Origin: Roseovarius confluentis
GTDB taxonomy: Bacteria; Pseudomonadota; Alphaproteobacteria; Rhodobacterales; Rhodobacteraceae
Direction of reading: 5' to 3'
NCBI RefSeq assembly: GCF_002917925.1
Contig: NZ_PPFE01000008.1
Location: 124,001-188,000 of the forward strand
Length of the DNA: 64,000 nucleotides
The position numbers and the translations under genes were made by a program. The notes beneath the pieces are model-generated. The model was not told where the DNA came from and made no database searches. It was given only the letters and a program-made list of their open reading frames with translations. Shown here in pieces: positions 18,851 through 29,446 of this stretch. Each line of letters starts with the position of its first letter. Position 1 is the first letter of the stretch.

Positions 18851-19744
18851 ATGTGTGGAATCGTTGGACTGTTCCTGAAGGACAAAACGCTTGAGCCGCG
18901 CTTGGGCGAAATGCTGACCGATATGCTGATCACCATGTCCGACCGCGGGCCCGACAGCGCGGGCATCGCGGTCTACGGCACGGATCGGGACGGGCAGGCG
19001 AAACTGACGCTGCAAGCCGCCGAGCCGAGCCAGTTCGAGGGGCTCGCCGAGGAGATCGGCAAGGAAGTCGGCGCGCGCGTCGAGCAACGTGTGATCGACA
19101 CGCATGCCGTGCTGAGCCTGCCGAAGGACAAGCTGTCGGCGGCGCGGCAGGCGATCAAGCGGCTGCGCCCGGATATCCGGGTAATGAGTGCCGGCGACAT
19201 CATCGAGATCTACAAGGAGGTCGGCCTGCCAGGGGACGTGGCGAAGCGGTTCGACATTCCCAAGCTGACCGGCAGTCATGGCATCGGGCACACCCGTATG
19301 GCCACCGAAAGTGCGGTCACCACACTGGGGGCGCACCCGTTTTCCACCGGCGCGGATCAGTGCCTTGTCCATAACGGTTCTCTCAGCAATCACAACGCGC
19401 TGCGGCGACAACTGGCCCGCGAAGGGATCGAGGTGGAAACGCAGAACGACACCGAGGTGGCGGCGGCCTACCTGACGTGGAAAATGCAGCAAGGTCATAG
19501 CCTTGGCGAGGCGCTGGAGGCAGGACTCGCGGATCTGGACGGTTTTTACACCTTTGTCGTCGGCACCAAGGACGGGTTCGGCGTGCTGCGTGATCCCATC
19601 GCCTGCAAGCCGGCCGTGATGGCCGAAACCGATCAATACGTGGCCTTCGGCAGCGAGTATCGTGCGCTGGTGAACCTGCCGGGGATCGAGGATGCCCGCG
19701 TGTGGGAACCCGAACCCGCCACTGTTTATTTCTGGAGCCATTGA
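18851..19744 (+). CDS. mgsA: Class II glutamine amidotransferase subunit (MgsA/GlxB type)
   Basis: 297-aa Ntn-hydrolase glutaminase-like subunit. The nucleophile is C2 right after the initiator Met (MCGIVGLF), with HTRMATESAVTTLGAHPFS and LVHNGSLSNH further on, matching the amidotransferase domain of glutamate synthase. First of three genes that together equal a split GltB: amidotransferase, GXGXG and FMN-binding parts. Such sets are known as N-methylglutamate synthase (MgsABC) in methylamine users and as GlxBCD in rhizobia; the symbol is given on context and could be glxB. RBS AGGAGA lies about 8 nt before the ATG. Confidence 0.8.
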   Translation: MCGIVGLFLKDKTLEPRLGEMLTDMLITMSDRGPDSAGIAVYGTDRDGQAKLTLQAAEPSQFEGLAEEIGKEVGARVEQRVIDTHAVLSLPKDKLSAARQAIKRLRPDIRVMSAGDIIEIYKEVGLPGDVAKRFDIPKLTGSHGIGHTRMATESAVTTLGAHPFSTGADQCLVHNGSLSNHNALRRQLAREGIEVETQNDTEVAAAYLTWKMQQGHSLGEALEAGLADLDGFYTFVVGTKDGFGVLRDPIACKPAVMAETDQYVAFGSEYRALVNLPGIEDARVWEPEPATVYFWSH

Positions 19745-19745
19745 G

Positions 19746-20417
19746 ATGCAGACTTACGACTTGGAAGCGGATGGGCTGCGCGGGCTGAATGCCACGCTGC
19801 AAGCGGCCAGCGGCAACGAGACCGGCTGGGAAGTGGTCAACCCGCGCGGCAGCCATGCGATTGCCGTGGGGCTGGATGCGCCGCTGGATGTGACCGTGAA
19901 GGGCTCGACCGGGTACTACTGCGCGGGCATGAACCAACAGGCGACGGTGCGCGTCGCGGGCAATGTCGGCCCCGGCGTGGCCGAGAACATGATGAGCGGT
20001 ACGGTGATCGTCGAGGGTGACGCCAGCCAATATGCCGGGGCGACCGGGCATGGGGGGCTCTTGGTGATCAAGGGCAACGCCTCGTCCCGCTGCGGGATCT
20101 CGATGAAGGGGATAGACATCGTGGTGGGCGGCAATGTGGGGCATATGTCGGCCTTCATGGGGCAGGCGGGGCACCTGGTGGTCTGCGGGGATGCGGGCGA
20201 TGCGCTTGGCGACTCGATCTACGAGGCGAAGCTGTTCGTGCGCGGCAGCGTGAAAAGCCTGGGCGCCGACTGTATCGAAAAGGAGATGCGGACCGAGCAT
20301 GTCGAGAAACTGACCGAACTTCTGGAGAAGGCCGGGATCGACGCCGACCCGTCGGAGTTCAAGCGCTATGGCTCGGCCCGCAAGCTCTATAATTTCAAAG
20401 TCGACAACGCCTATTGA
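19746..20417 (+). CDS. mgsB: Glutamate synthase GXGXG-domain subunit (MgsB/GlxC type)
   Basis: 223-aa protein made almost entirely of the right-handed beta-helix GXGXG repeat domain found at the C-terminus of glutamate synthase large subunits. Repeated G-x-x-G patterns such as MSGTVIVEGDASQYAG and GGNVGHMSAFMGQAGH are visible. It scaffolds the amidotransferase and synthase subunits. Starts at ATG 19746, one base after the mgsA stop, so coupling is tight. The subunit has no catalytic residue of its own. Symbol depends on the operon's reaction; glxC is the alternative. Confidence 0.8.
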   Translation: MQTYDLEADGLRGLNATLQAASGNETGWEVVNPRGSHAIAVGLDAPLDVTVKGSTGYYCAGMNQQATVRVAGNVGPGVAENMMSGTVIVEGDASQYAGATGHGGLLVIKGNASSRCGISMKGIDIVVGGNVGHMSAFMGQAGHLVVCGDAGDALGDSIYEAKLFVRGSVKSLGADCIEKEMRTEHVEKLTELLEKAGIDADPSEFKRYGSARKLYNFKVDNAY

Positions 20418-20428
20418 GGAGACGGACC

Positions 20429-21766
20429 ATGAGCGACAATCAAAAATCCGCTCCGCGGACTTTGCCGAAGTATTCCAATACCTTCACACCTGACGTTAAC
20501 GCGGAAATCCGGCGGGCCGCGGCCACCGGTATCTACGATATCCGCGGCGGCGGGGCCAAGCGGAAGGTGCCGCATTTCGACGACCTTGTGTTCCTGGGCG
20601 CGTCCATGTCGCGTTACCCGCTGGAAGGCTATCGCGAGCGGTGCGATACGAACGTGGTGCTGGGGTCGCGCTATGCCAAGAAGCCGATCGAGCTGAAGAT
20701 CCCGATCACCATCGCCGGCATGAGCTTTGGCGCGCTGTCGGCGCAAGCGAAAGAGGCGCTCGGGCGCGGGGCGTCGATGGCGGGCACCTCGACCACCACT
20801 GGCGATGGCGGCATGACGCCCGAAGAGCGCGGGCAGTCAAAAACTCTGGTTTATCAATACCTTCCGAGCCGGTATGGCATGAACCCCGACGACCTGCGCA
20901 AGGCCGATGCCATTGAGGTTGTCGTGGGGCAAGGCGCCAAGCCCGGCGGCGGCGGGATGCTGCTGGGTCAGAAGATATCGGACCGCGTGGCCGAGATGCG
21001 CACGCTGCCCAAGGGGATCGACCAGCGCTCGGCGTGTCGGCACCCGGACTGGACGGGGCCGGATGACCTTGAGATCAAGATCTTGGAGTTGCGCGAGATC
21101 ACCGGCTGGGAAAAGCCTATTTACGTCAAGGTCGGCGCGGCGCGCCCGTTCTTCGACACGACGCTGGCGGTGAAGGCCGGCGCGGACGTGGTGGTGATCG
21201 ACGGCATGCAAGGCGGCACGGCGGCCACGCAGGACGTGTTTATCGAGCATGTCGGCATCCCGACGCTGGCGTGTATCCGCGAGGCCGTTGCCGCGCTTCA
21301 GGAACTGGGCATGCACCGCAAGGTGCAGCTGATCGTCTCGGGCGGCATCCGCACGGGTGCCGACGTGGCCAAGGCGCTGGCGCTTGGCGCCGACGCGGTC
21401 AGCATCGGCACGGCGGCCATGGTGGCCATCGGCGACAATGACCCCAAGTGGGAGGCCGAGTACAACGCGCTCGGCTCTACCGCCGGGGCCTATGACGACT
21501 GGCACGAGGGCCGCGACCCGGCGGGCATTTCCACGCAGGACCCGGAATTGTCCAAACGCCTTGATCCGGTCGAGGCCGGGCGGCGGCTGAACAATTACCT
21601 TCAGGTTCTGACGCTGGAGGCACAGACGCTGGCCCGGGCCTGCGGCAAGAACCACGTGCACAATCTGGAGCCAGAAGATTTACAAGCCCTTACCGTGGAG
21701 GCCGCCGCCATGGCGCGGGTGCCTTTGGCGGGAACCTCTTGGATTCCCGGACAGGGCGGTATGTAA
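20429..21766 (+). CDS. mgsC: FMN-binding glutamate synthase-like subunit (MgsC/GlxD type)
   Basis: 445-aa TIM-barrel protein of the glutamate synthase central domain. Visible are ITIAGMSFGALSAQAKEALG, GTSTTTGDGGMTPEER, the GAKPGGGGMLLG phosphate and FMN loop, VVIDGMQGGTAATQ and GIRTGADVAKALALGADAV. It should carry out the flavin-dependent transfer step, giving glutamate or N-methylglutamate. RBS GAGGAGA at 20416-20422 supports ATG 20429. It sits between the GXGXG subunit and a type III glutamine synthetase. Confidence 0.85.
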   Translation: MSDNQKSAPRTLPKYSNTFTPDVNAEIRRAAATGIYDIRGGGAKRKVPHFDDLVFLGASMSRYPLEGYRERCDTNVVLGSRYAKKPIELKIPITIAGMSFGALSAQAKEALGRGASMAGTSTTTGDGGMTPEERGQSKTLVYQYLPSRYGMNPDDLRKADAIEVVVGQGAKPGGGGMLLGQKISDRVAEMRTLPKGIDQRSACRHPDWTGPDDLEIKILELREITGWEKPIYVKVGAARPFFDTTLAVKAGADVVVIDGMQGGTAATQDVFIEHVGIPTLACIREAVAALQELGMHRKVQLIVSGGIRTGADVAKALALGADAVSIGTAAMVAIGDNDPKWEAEYNALGSTAGAYDDWHEGRDPAGISTQDPELSKRLDPVEAGRRLNNYLQVLTLEAQTLARACGKNHVHNLEPEDLQALTVEAAAMARVPLAGTSWIPGQGGM

Positions 21767-21808
21767 TCGACAACAAAAATCAGAACGACAAGAAACGGGG
21801 AGACGACA

Positions 21809-23143
21809 ATGGCCACGGACCTGGCGAAATTTGCCGACAAGAACGGCGTCAAATACTTCATGATATCCTTCACGGACCTCTTTGGCGGGCAACGCGCCAA
21901 GTTGGTTCCGGCGCAGGCGATTGCCGACATGCAGGAGGATGGCGCGGGGTTCGCGGGCTTTGCCACGTGGCTGGACATGACGCCGGCCCATCCCGACATG
22001 CTGGCCGTGCCGGACCCGGAGTCGGTCATTCAACTGCCGTGGAAGCCCGAGGTCGCCTGGGTCGCCGCCAACCCGGTGATGGAAGGCGAGGACGTGGCGC
22101 AAGCGCCCCGGAATGTGCTGCGTCGCCTGATCGACGAGGCTGCCGAGGAAGGCCTGCACGTCAAGACCGGCGTGGAGGCGGAGTATTTCCTGCTGACGCC
22201 GGATGGCAATGCGCTGTCGGACGAGTTCGATACCGCCGAGAAGCCGTGCTATGACCAGCAGGCGGTGATGCGCCGCTATGACGTGGTGCGCGAGATCTGC
22301 GACTACATGCTGGATCTGGGCTGGGGCCCGTACCAGAACGACCACGAGGACGCGAACGGCCAGTTCGAGATGAACTGGGAGTTCGACGACGCGCTGGTGA
22401 CCGCCGACCGGCATTCGTTCTTCAAGTTCATGACCAAGTCGGTGGCCGAGAAACACGGCTTTCGCGCCACCTTCATGCCCAAGCCCGTCGAGGGGCTGAC
22501 AGGCAACGGCGCGCATGTGCATATCTCGGTCTGGGACGCGCCGGGGGACAAGGCCAAGACCAATGTCTTTGCCACCGACACCGCCGAGGGCAGCCAGACG
22601 GCAGAGCTGGGCCTGTCGGACCGGGGCGCAAACTTCCTGGGCGGGATCATGAAGCACGCCAGCGGCATGGCGGCGATCACCAATCCGACGGTCAACAGCT
22701 ACAAGCGGATCAACGCGCCGCGCACCACCTCTGGGGCGACATGGGCGCCCAACACGGTGACGTGGACCGGCAACAACCGCACGCACATGGTGCGCGTGCC
22801 GGGGCCGGGGCGGTTCGAACTGCGGCTGGCGGACGGGGCGGCGAACCCGTACCTGTTGCAGGCCGTGGTCATCGCGGCGGGTCTCAGCGGGATCCGATCC
22901 AAGGCCGATCCGGGCAAGCGGTATGACATCGACATGTATGCCGAAGGCCACAAGGTGCGGGGTGCGCCGAAACTGCCGCTGAACATGCTGGATGCCTTGC
23001 GTCTTTACGGCAAGGACAAGGAGTTGAAGGCGATGTTGGGTGACGCGTTTTCGTCCGCCTTCCTGAAGATGAAGCGGCAGGAATGGGATTCCTACATGGC
23101 GCATTTCAGCCAATGGGAAAAGGACCATACGCTGGATATCTGA
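21809..23143 (+). CDS. gmaS: Type III glutamine synthetase / gamma-glutamylmethylamide synthetase
   Basis: 444-aa ligase of the glutamine synthetase superfamily (GlnT/GmaS branch) joining glutamate with ammonia or methylamine using ATP. Catalytic-domain motifs: GVEAEYFLLTPDG, NDHEDANGQFEMNW, NGAHVHISVWDA and RVPGPGRFELRLADGAANPYL. Its linkage to mgsABC-like genes is the arrangement of the indirect methylamine pathway, where it makes gamma-glutamylmethylamide; the rhizobial glnT-glx set has the same parts. Substrate therefore remains ambiguous. N-methylglutamate dehydrogenase genes are not in the window. RBS GGGGAGA lies before ATG 21809. Confidence 0.8.
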   Translation: MATDLAKFADKNGVKYFMISFTDLFGGQRAKLVPAQAIADMQEDGAGFAGFATWLDMTPAHPDMLAVPDPESVIQLPWKPEVAWVAANPVMEGEDVAQAPRNVLRRLIDEAAEEGLHVKTGVEAEYFLLTPDGNALSDEFDTAEKPCYDQQAVMRRYDVVREICDYMLDLGWGPYQNDHEDANGQFEMNWEFDDALVTADRHSFFKFMTKSVAEKHGFRATFMPKPVEGLTGNGAHVHISVWDAPGDKAKTNVFATDTAEGSQTAELGLSDRGANFLGGIMKHASGMAAITNPTVNSYKRINAPRTTSGATWAPNTVTWTGNNRTHMVRVPGPGRFELRLADGAANPYLLQAVVIAAGLSGIRSKADPGKRYDIDMYAEGHKVRGAPKLPLNMLDALRLYGKDKELKAMLGDAFSSAFLKMKRQEWDSYMAHFSQWEKDHTLDI

Positions 23144-23160
23144 CCATTGACCCTGCCCGG

Positions 23161-23180
23161 GGCGCATGTCTTGATGCGCC
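23161..23180. other. Intercistronic hairpin between gmaS and the TAXI gene
   Basis: GGCGCAT (23161-23167) and ATGCGCC (23174-23180) form a 7-bp stem with a 6-nt loop, 17 bp after the gmaS stop and 11 bp before the next gene's GGGAGG ribosome site. There is no U-tract, so it more likely tunes mRNA stability or read-through into the transporter genes than acts as a full terminator. Confidence 0.45.
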
Positions 23181-23201
23181 TCGAACACTTGGGAGGATAC
23201 C

Positions 23202-24155
23202 ATGAAATTCCACCGTATGACCGCCGCCGTTCTGGCGGGATCGATGCTCGCGTTTCCGGCGGCCGCCGAGACGCGCGTGACCTATAAATCCGCCAAGACG
23301 GCCTCGTCCTATTACCAGATGGGGGTGCAGATCGCCGAAGCCATGCAAGAGGCCTCGGACGGCGAAATCAGCGTGACGGTCGAGGAAAGCCAGGGGTCGG
23401 TTCAGAACGTGATGGAAGTGCGGGCGCGGGGGGCTGACTACGTCTTTACCACACCCCCGGTACTGGTCAGCCTGGCACAGGGTGGCAAGGCGATGTTCGA
23501 GGGCAAGGGCGACCCGGCCTTTGACGAGATCCGCGCGCTGTTTCCGATTCCGTCGCTGACCATGCATTTCGTCATGTCCGAGGAGAGCGGGGCCACGACG
23601 CTGGACGATCTGGAAGGCAAGACGATCCTGTTGGGCAAGGGCAGCTTTGGCGCGACGGAGGGCGAGAAGTATCTCGATCTCTTCGGGCTGGCCGACAAGG
23701 TCGAGATCGCGGACGTGGAGTTGTCGAACGCGGTGCCGGCGATGCAGAACGGCCAGATCGACGGATTCGTGACCGCAGGCTCGTGGCCCGCGCCGAACGT
23801 GGTGGAGGCCGCGGCCTCGACCGGCGTGACGGTGCTGTCGCTGAGCGATGAACAGATCGCCGAGACCAAGCGCACAAGGCTGGTCATCCCCGCGGGCACC
23901 TATGCGGGGCAGGATGAGGAGATCGTGACGACCTCGCTGCCGGTGGCGGCCTACACGACCACCCAGATGGATGACGAGACCGCCTATCAGCTGACCAAGA
24001 CCTATTGGGAGAACAAGGCCAGGCTTGCGGAATCCTCGGCATGGTGGAACGGCGTGGACGAAGGCCTGATGGAGAACATCACCGGCCAGATCCACCCCGG
24101 AGCCGTGCGGTATTACGAAGAGGCAGGCATGACCCTGACCGACGCGCAGAAGTGA
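23202..24155 (+). CDS. TAXI family TRAP transporter solute-binding protein
   Basis: 317-aa periplasmic receptor with a signal peptide (residues 1-22, ending PAAAET) and the TAXI-type fold: VTYKSAKTASSYYQMGVQIAEAM at the ligand-binding start, TTLDDLEGKTILLGKGSFGATE, GQIDGFVTAGSWPAPNV and the C-terminal IHPGAVRYYEEAGM typical of the family. TAXI receptors work with a fused TRAP permease, which follows 4 bp later. The ligand is unknown; position after the glutamine synthetase suggests an amine or amino acid. RBS GGGAGG is strong. Confidence 0.9.
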   Translation: MKFHRMTAAVLAGSMLAFPAAAETRVTYKSAKTASSYYQMGVQIAEAMQEASDGEISVTVEESQGSVQNVMEVRARGADYVFTTPPVLVSLAQGGKAMFEGKGDPAFDEIRALFPIPSLTMHFVMSEESGATTLDDLEGKTILLGKGSFGATEGEKYLDLFGLADKVEIADVELSNAVPAMQNGQIDGFVTAGSWPAPNVVEAAASTGVTVLSLSDEQIAETKRTRLVIPAGTYAGQDEEIVTTSLPVAAYTTTQMDDETAYQLTKTYWENKARLAESSAWWNGVDEGLMENITGQIHPGAVRYYEEAGMTLTDAQK

Positions 24156-24159
24156 CCAC

Positions 24160-25953
24160 GTGAGCCTGACGACCCCCGATCCCGCCGCGCAGGCCGGTCC
24201 TGCGCGGTTTTTCTGGCTTGGCCTGGCGCTGGCGTCGGTGGTGTTTCACATCGGGCTGGTGTTCTGGGGGCTGGTCCCGAACCTTGTGAGCCGGCCGATG
24301 CACCTGGTCTTCGTGCTGCCCTGGGTGCTGATCTGGGGGCAGGTGGGGCTGACACGCCAGAGCGGGTACGTGCTGGCGGCGCTTGGCGTGGGCGCGGCGC
24401 TTTGGGTCGTGGTCAACCGTGACATCCTGGGGGACCAGTACGGATTTCTCGAAGGACGGGGGCAGGTGGCCATCGCCGCCGTGCTGATCCTCGTGGTGCT
24501 GGAAGCGGCGCGGCGGGCGATTGGCTGGCCTCTGCCATTGGTGGCGGCCATCGCGCTTCTATACGGGCTGTTCGGGCAATATATCCCGGGCCGTTTTGGC
24601 CATTCCGGCACGCCGGTCGAAAGCTTTCTTGGCACGCTGACTATTGCCGAAGGCGCGCTTTGGGGATCGCTGACGCAGGTGTCGGTGAACGTGGTGGCGA
24701 TCTTTGTCATCTTCGGCGCGGTGCTGAACGCGGGCGAGGCGGGGCAGGGCTTCATGAACGTGGCCGCTGCCGCTGCCGGACGTCTGAGAGGGGGCGCGGC
24801 GAAGGTGTCGGTGCTGAGCTCGGCGCTCTTCGGGTCGATCTCGGGCTCGGCTTCGGCCAACGTGGCCTCGACCGGGGCGGTGACGTTGCCGGCGATGGAG
24901 AAGCTGGGATACCCCAAGCGGATCGCAGGCGCGGTGGAGGCGGTGGCCTCGTCCGGCGGGCAGATCATGCCGCCGCTGATGGGGGCGGGGGCCTTCGTCA
25001 TGGTCGAGCTGACGGGGGTGCCCTATACCGGCATCATGGCTGCTGCGGCGCTTCCGGCGCTCTTGTATTTCTGGGCCGTCTGGGTCGGGATCGACGGCTA
25101 TGCGGCGCGGTTCGACTTGCGGGGACTTTCGGATGCGGACCGGCCCGCGCGGCGCGATGTGCTTGTAACATCGGGATTTTTCCTGGTGCCGTTCCTGATC
25201 CTGCTGTGGGGTATGTTCGTGATAGGGGTCACGCCGCAATATGCCGCGTGCCTATCGATCTTTGCCGGGGCGGCGCTGCTGCTCTTGGGGTCGGACCTGC
25301 GGGTGGACCTGTCGCGGGCCCTGGCGCGGGCCGAGACGGCGGTGATGACGGCGGCGCGGCAGGTGGCGCTGATCGGATCGATCATCTTTTGCGCCTCATT
25401 GGTCATAGGCGTGCTGGGCGTCACGGGGCTGGGGGTCAAGATCACGTCGCTGATCCTGTCGGCCTCGGGCGGGATGCTGTGGCCGTCACTGCTGCTGACC
25501 GCCTTTGCCTGCTTGATCCTGGGCATGGAGGTGCCGACAACGGCGGCCTACGTGATCTGCGTCTCGGTCGCGGGGCCGGCGCTGATCGAACTGGGGATGG
25601 AGCCACTTCAGGCGCATCTTTTCGTTTTCTGGTACGCCCTTCTGTCGACCATCACGCCGCCTGTTTGCGGCGCGGTTTTCATCGCGGCGGGCATGATCGG
25701 CGAGAACTGGCTGCGGGTCGCGCTCACGGCGATGACGCTGGGCGTGGGGCTGTACCTGATCCCGTTGGGGATGGTGGCAAATCCCGATATCACGGCGCTG
25801 GCCGAGACGCCCGGATGGGCGGTTCTGGCGATGGTCAAGGTGGGCGTGGGGCTGGCGCTGGTCAGCCTGTCGCTGGTTCTGAGGAAAGGCTGGCCGTTGC
25901 GGGGGGCGGCGTTTGCAGCAGGGTTGTTTTTGATCCTGTGGCCGATGTCTTAA
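24160..25953 (+). CDS. TRAP transporter 4TM/12TM fused permease
   Basis: 597-aa inner-membrane protein combining the small (DctQ-like) and large (DctM-like) TRAP subunits, the normal partner of TAXI receptors. The N-terminal third has about four to six helices (FFWLGLALASVVFHIGLVFW and others). The DctM part includes SALFGSISGSASANVASTGAVTLPAM, GQIMPPLMGAGAFVMVELTG and MEVPTTAAYVICVSV. GTG start at 24160, 4 bp after the receptor's stop, indicates coupling. A Na+-dependent secondary importer is expected from the family. Confidence 0.92.
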   Translation: MSLTTPDPAAQAGPARFFWLGLALASVVFHIGLVFWGLVPNLVSRPMHLVFVLPWVLIWGQVGLTRQSGYVLAALGVGAALWVVVNRDILGDQYGFLEGRGQVAIAAVLILVVLEAARRAIGWPLPLVAAIALLYGLFGQYIPGRFGHSGTPVESFLGTLTIAEGALWGSLTQVSVNVVAIFVIFGAVLNAGEAGQGFMNVAAAAAGRLRGGAAKVSVLSSALFGSISGSASANVASTGAVTLPAMEKLGYPKRIAGAVEAVASSGGQIMPPLMGAGAFVMVELTGVPYTGIMAAAALPALLYFWAVWVGIDGYAARFDLRGLSDADRPARRDVLVTSGFFLVPFLILLWGMFVIGVTPQYAACLSIFAGAALLLLGSDLRVDLSRALARAETAVMTAARQVALIGSIIFCASLVIGVLGVTGLGVKITSLILSASGGMLWPSLLLTAFACLILGMEVPTTAAYVICVSVAGPALIELGMEPLQAHLFVFWYALLSTITPPVCGAVFIAAGMIGENWLRVALTAMTLGVGLYLIPLGMVANPDITALAETPGWAVLAMVKVGVGLALVSLSLVLRKGWPLRGAAFAAGLFLILWPMS

Positions 25954-25978
25954 CGGCGAATCGGGGGCGAAAATCCAC

Positions 25979-26022
25979 GTCGGTATCGCGTCGGTATCCG
26001 GGTGGTATCGCGACGGTGCCGT
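25979..26022. repeat. Three to four tandem 11-bp repeats
   Basis: Units GTCGGTATCGC (25979), GTCGGTATCCG (25990) and GGTGGTATCGC (26001) follow with no gap, and a degenerate fourth GACGGTGCCGT begins at 26012. The core GGTATC recurs exactly every 11 bp, about one helical turn. It lies between the TRAP permease stop and the grxD terminator, within a 10-bp inverted repeat at 25949-25958/26053-26062. No function assigned. Confidence 0.6.
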
Positions 26023-26073
26023 TGTCCGAAGGGCCGGAATGAACAGACCGTGCGCCGTTAAGCATTCGCAAAG

Positions 26074-26102
26074 AAAAACGCGACCCCCGAGCGGGGACCG
26101 CG
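26074..26102 (-). terminator. Intrinsic terminator of the bolA-grxD operon
   Basis: On the minus strand a 10-bp stem (26079-26088 with 26093-26102, including two G-U pairs) and a 4-nt loop are followed by TTTTTC. It lies 30 bp after the grxD stop. Confidence 0.85.
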
Positions 26103-26131
26103 CCTTGGATTAACTGGATCGAAAGACCCGC

Positions 26132-26494
26132 TCAGGCGTTGGCTTCGCGGATCTTCTCGGCGGCGTCCTTGTCATAGGTGACGCCGTTTTGCTCGAACAG
26201 CGTGTCGAGTTCGCCAGAGAGCGTCATCTCGGTAATGATGTCGCAGCCGCCGACGAATTCGCCCTTCACGTAGAGTTGCGGGATGGTGGGCCAGTCGGAA
26301 TAGTCCTTGATGCCCTGACGGATGCCATCATCCGACAGCACGTTCACATCCATGAACTCGACGCCCATGTAGTTCAGAACGCCGGCCACGCGGGACGAGA
26401 ACCCGCATTGCGGCATGGTCTTGGTGCCCTTCATGTAAAGCACCACGTCGTTGGCTTTGTTCGTTTCTTCGATTTGCGTCTTGGGATCGCTCAT
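26132..26494 (-). CDS. grxD: Monothiol CGFS glutaredoxin (Grx4 type)
   Basis: 120-aa monothiol glutaredoxin with the CGFS active site at residues 30-33 (MPQCGFSSRV), WPTIPQLYVKGEFVGGCDI and the glutathione-binding GG-CD motif. This class holds a bridging [2Fe-2S] cluster and passes it on, commonly together with BolA proteins. Here it is the third gene of bolA, a one-TM protein and grxD, joined to the preceding gene by an ATGA overlap. A strong terminator follows. Role: iron-sulphur trafficking or iron sensing. Confidence 0.95.
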   Translation of the reverse strand: MSDPKTQIEETNKANDVVLYMKGTKTMPQCGFSSRVAGVLNYMGVEFMDVNVLSDDGIRQGIKDYSDWPTIPQLYVKGEFVGGCDIITEMTLSGELDTLFEQNGVTYDKDAAEKIREANA

Positions 26495-26727
26495 TTCTTG
26501 GTGTCCTTCGGTGCAAAGATTTTGGCGTAGGCTTGTGGATCGCGGGGGATTTCCCAGCGCCGGACGTTGCCGCCGCCCATTCCGGATTGATAGTCGGATT
26601 CCAGGACGTGCATTCCGGTCCCCGGTTCGCTGCCACGCTTGCCGGGGGATTTGCGCTGGCCCACGATGGCGACCGCGGCGATGGCGGCGAAAACCAGGGC
26701 CAGCAGGATGATCAGCGTCCAGCTCAT
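26491..26727 (-). CDS. Small single-pass membrane protein between bolA and grxD
   Basis: 78 aa with one N-terminal transmembrane helix (residues about 3-23, WTLIILLALVFAAIAAVAIV), then a positively charged KSPGKRG stretch and a soluble tail with GMGGGNVRRWEIPRDPQAYAKIF. I do not recognise a named domain. The tail probably faces the cytoplasm or periplasm depending on the positive-inside rule, which favours the tail in the cytoplasm. It starts 4 bp after bolA and overlaps grxD, so its role may relate to Fe-S handling, an inference from context only. Confidence 0.7.
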   Translation of the reverse strand: MSWTLIILLALVFAAIAAVAIVGQRKSPGKRGSEPGTGMHVLESDYQSGMGGGNVRRWEIPRDPQAYAKIFAPKDTKK

Positions 26728-26731
26728 GGGC

Positions 26732-26974
26732 CTAGTCCGGGGCCTTGGTGGTCAGGGCCAGGGCGTGCAGGTCGCCCGAGGGGCCGTCCATCTTGCCCTT
26801 GAGCGCGGCATAGACGGCCCGCTGCTGCTGGACACGGTTCTTGCCCCGGAAGCTTTCGTCGATGACCTCGGCCGCGTAGTGGTTCCCGTCGCCGGCCAGA
26901 TCGGTGATGGTGATCTTTGCGTCTGGGAAGGTCTCGCGGATCAGGTCCTCGATTTCCTGGACTTGCATGGGCAT
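26732..26974 (-). CDS. bolA: BolA family protein
   Basis: 80-aa BolA domain protein. It shows ITITDLAGDGNHYAAEVIDESFRGKNRVQQQRAVYAALK, with the BolA-type helix-turn-helix-like core and the RVQQQRAVY signature, and ends GDLHALALTTKAP, including the conserved histidine that helps ligate the cluster in BolA-Grx complexes. The ATG at 26974 has AAGGAG 8 nt upstream and is preferred over the longer open frame. Followed by the small membrane protein and the CGFS glutaredoxin, so the BolA-Grx pair is intact. Symbol is generic; the protein is the short (IbaG/BolA2-like) form. Confidence 0.92.
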   Translation of the reverse strand: MPMQVQEIEDLIRETFPDAKITITDLAGDGNHYAAEVIDESFRGKNRVQQQRAVYAALKGKMDGPSGDLHALALTTKAPD

Positions 26975-27073
26975 GTGCGCGTCTCCTTGGTGTCTGTCCC
27001 TGATGTAGAGACGGTGGGGGCCGAGTGCAAGCGACAGGCGAGGTTTCGGGCGATGTCGTCCGTGGCGGGGCAG

Positions 27074-27124
27074 GCCGGGATTTCGTCCCGGCATTGGCGC
27101 GACAAGGCGGGGTGAAACCCCGCC
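27074..27124. repeat. Two adjacent GC-rich palindromes after purL
   Basis: Hairpin 1: GCCGGGA-TTTCG-TCCCGGC (27074-27092). Hairpin 2: GGCGGGGT-GAA-ACCCCGCC (27106-27124). They stand between the purL stop and bolA, without U-tracts, and look like members of a REP/BIME-like palindrome class often found at gene ends in this group. A similar unit stands after trpE at 58653-58671. Confidence 0.6.
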
Positions 27125-27134
27125 CTGCGGGGTG

Positions 27135-29300
<2,166 letters not shown>

Positions 29301-29446
29301 GTGAAACATGTCCCCCAAGGTGCGGTGCAGATGGCGCCCCTATTAGGCCATGAACGCAGCGGGGGGAAGGGGGTGCGGCGCGGTGCGTGCCATGGGCCTT
29401 GACGGATGCCGCGCGATGCCGTCGGGTTGTGCGGAAAGGAGTTGCC

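Noticed and set aside
21680..23203. 507-aa minus-strand frame opposite the glutamine synthetase gene
   Set aside because: Shadow; plus strand has all glutamine-synthetase signatures.
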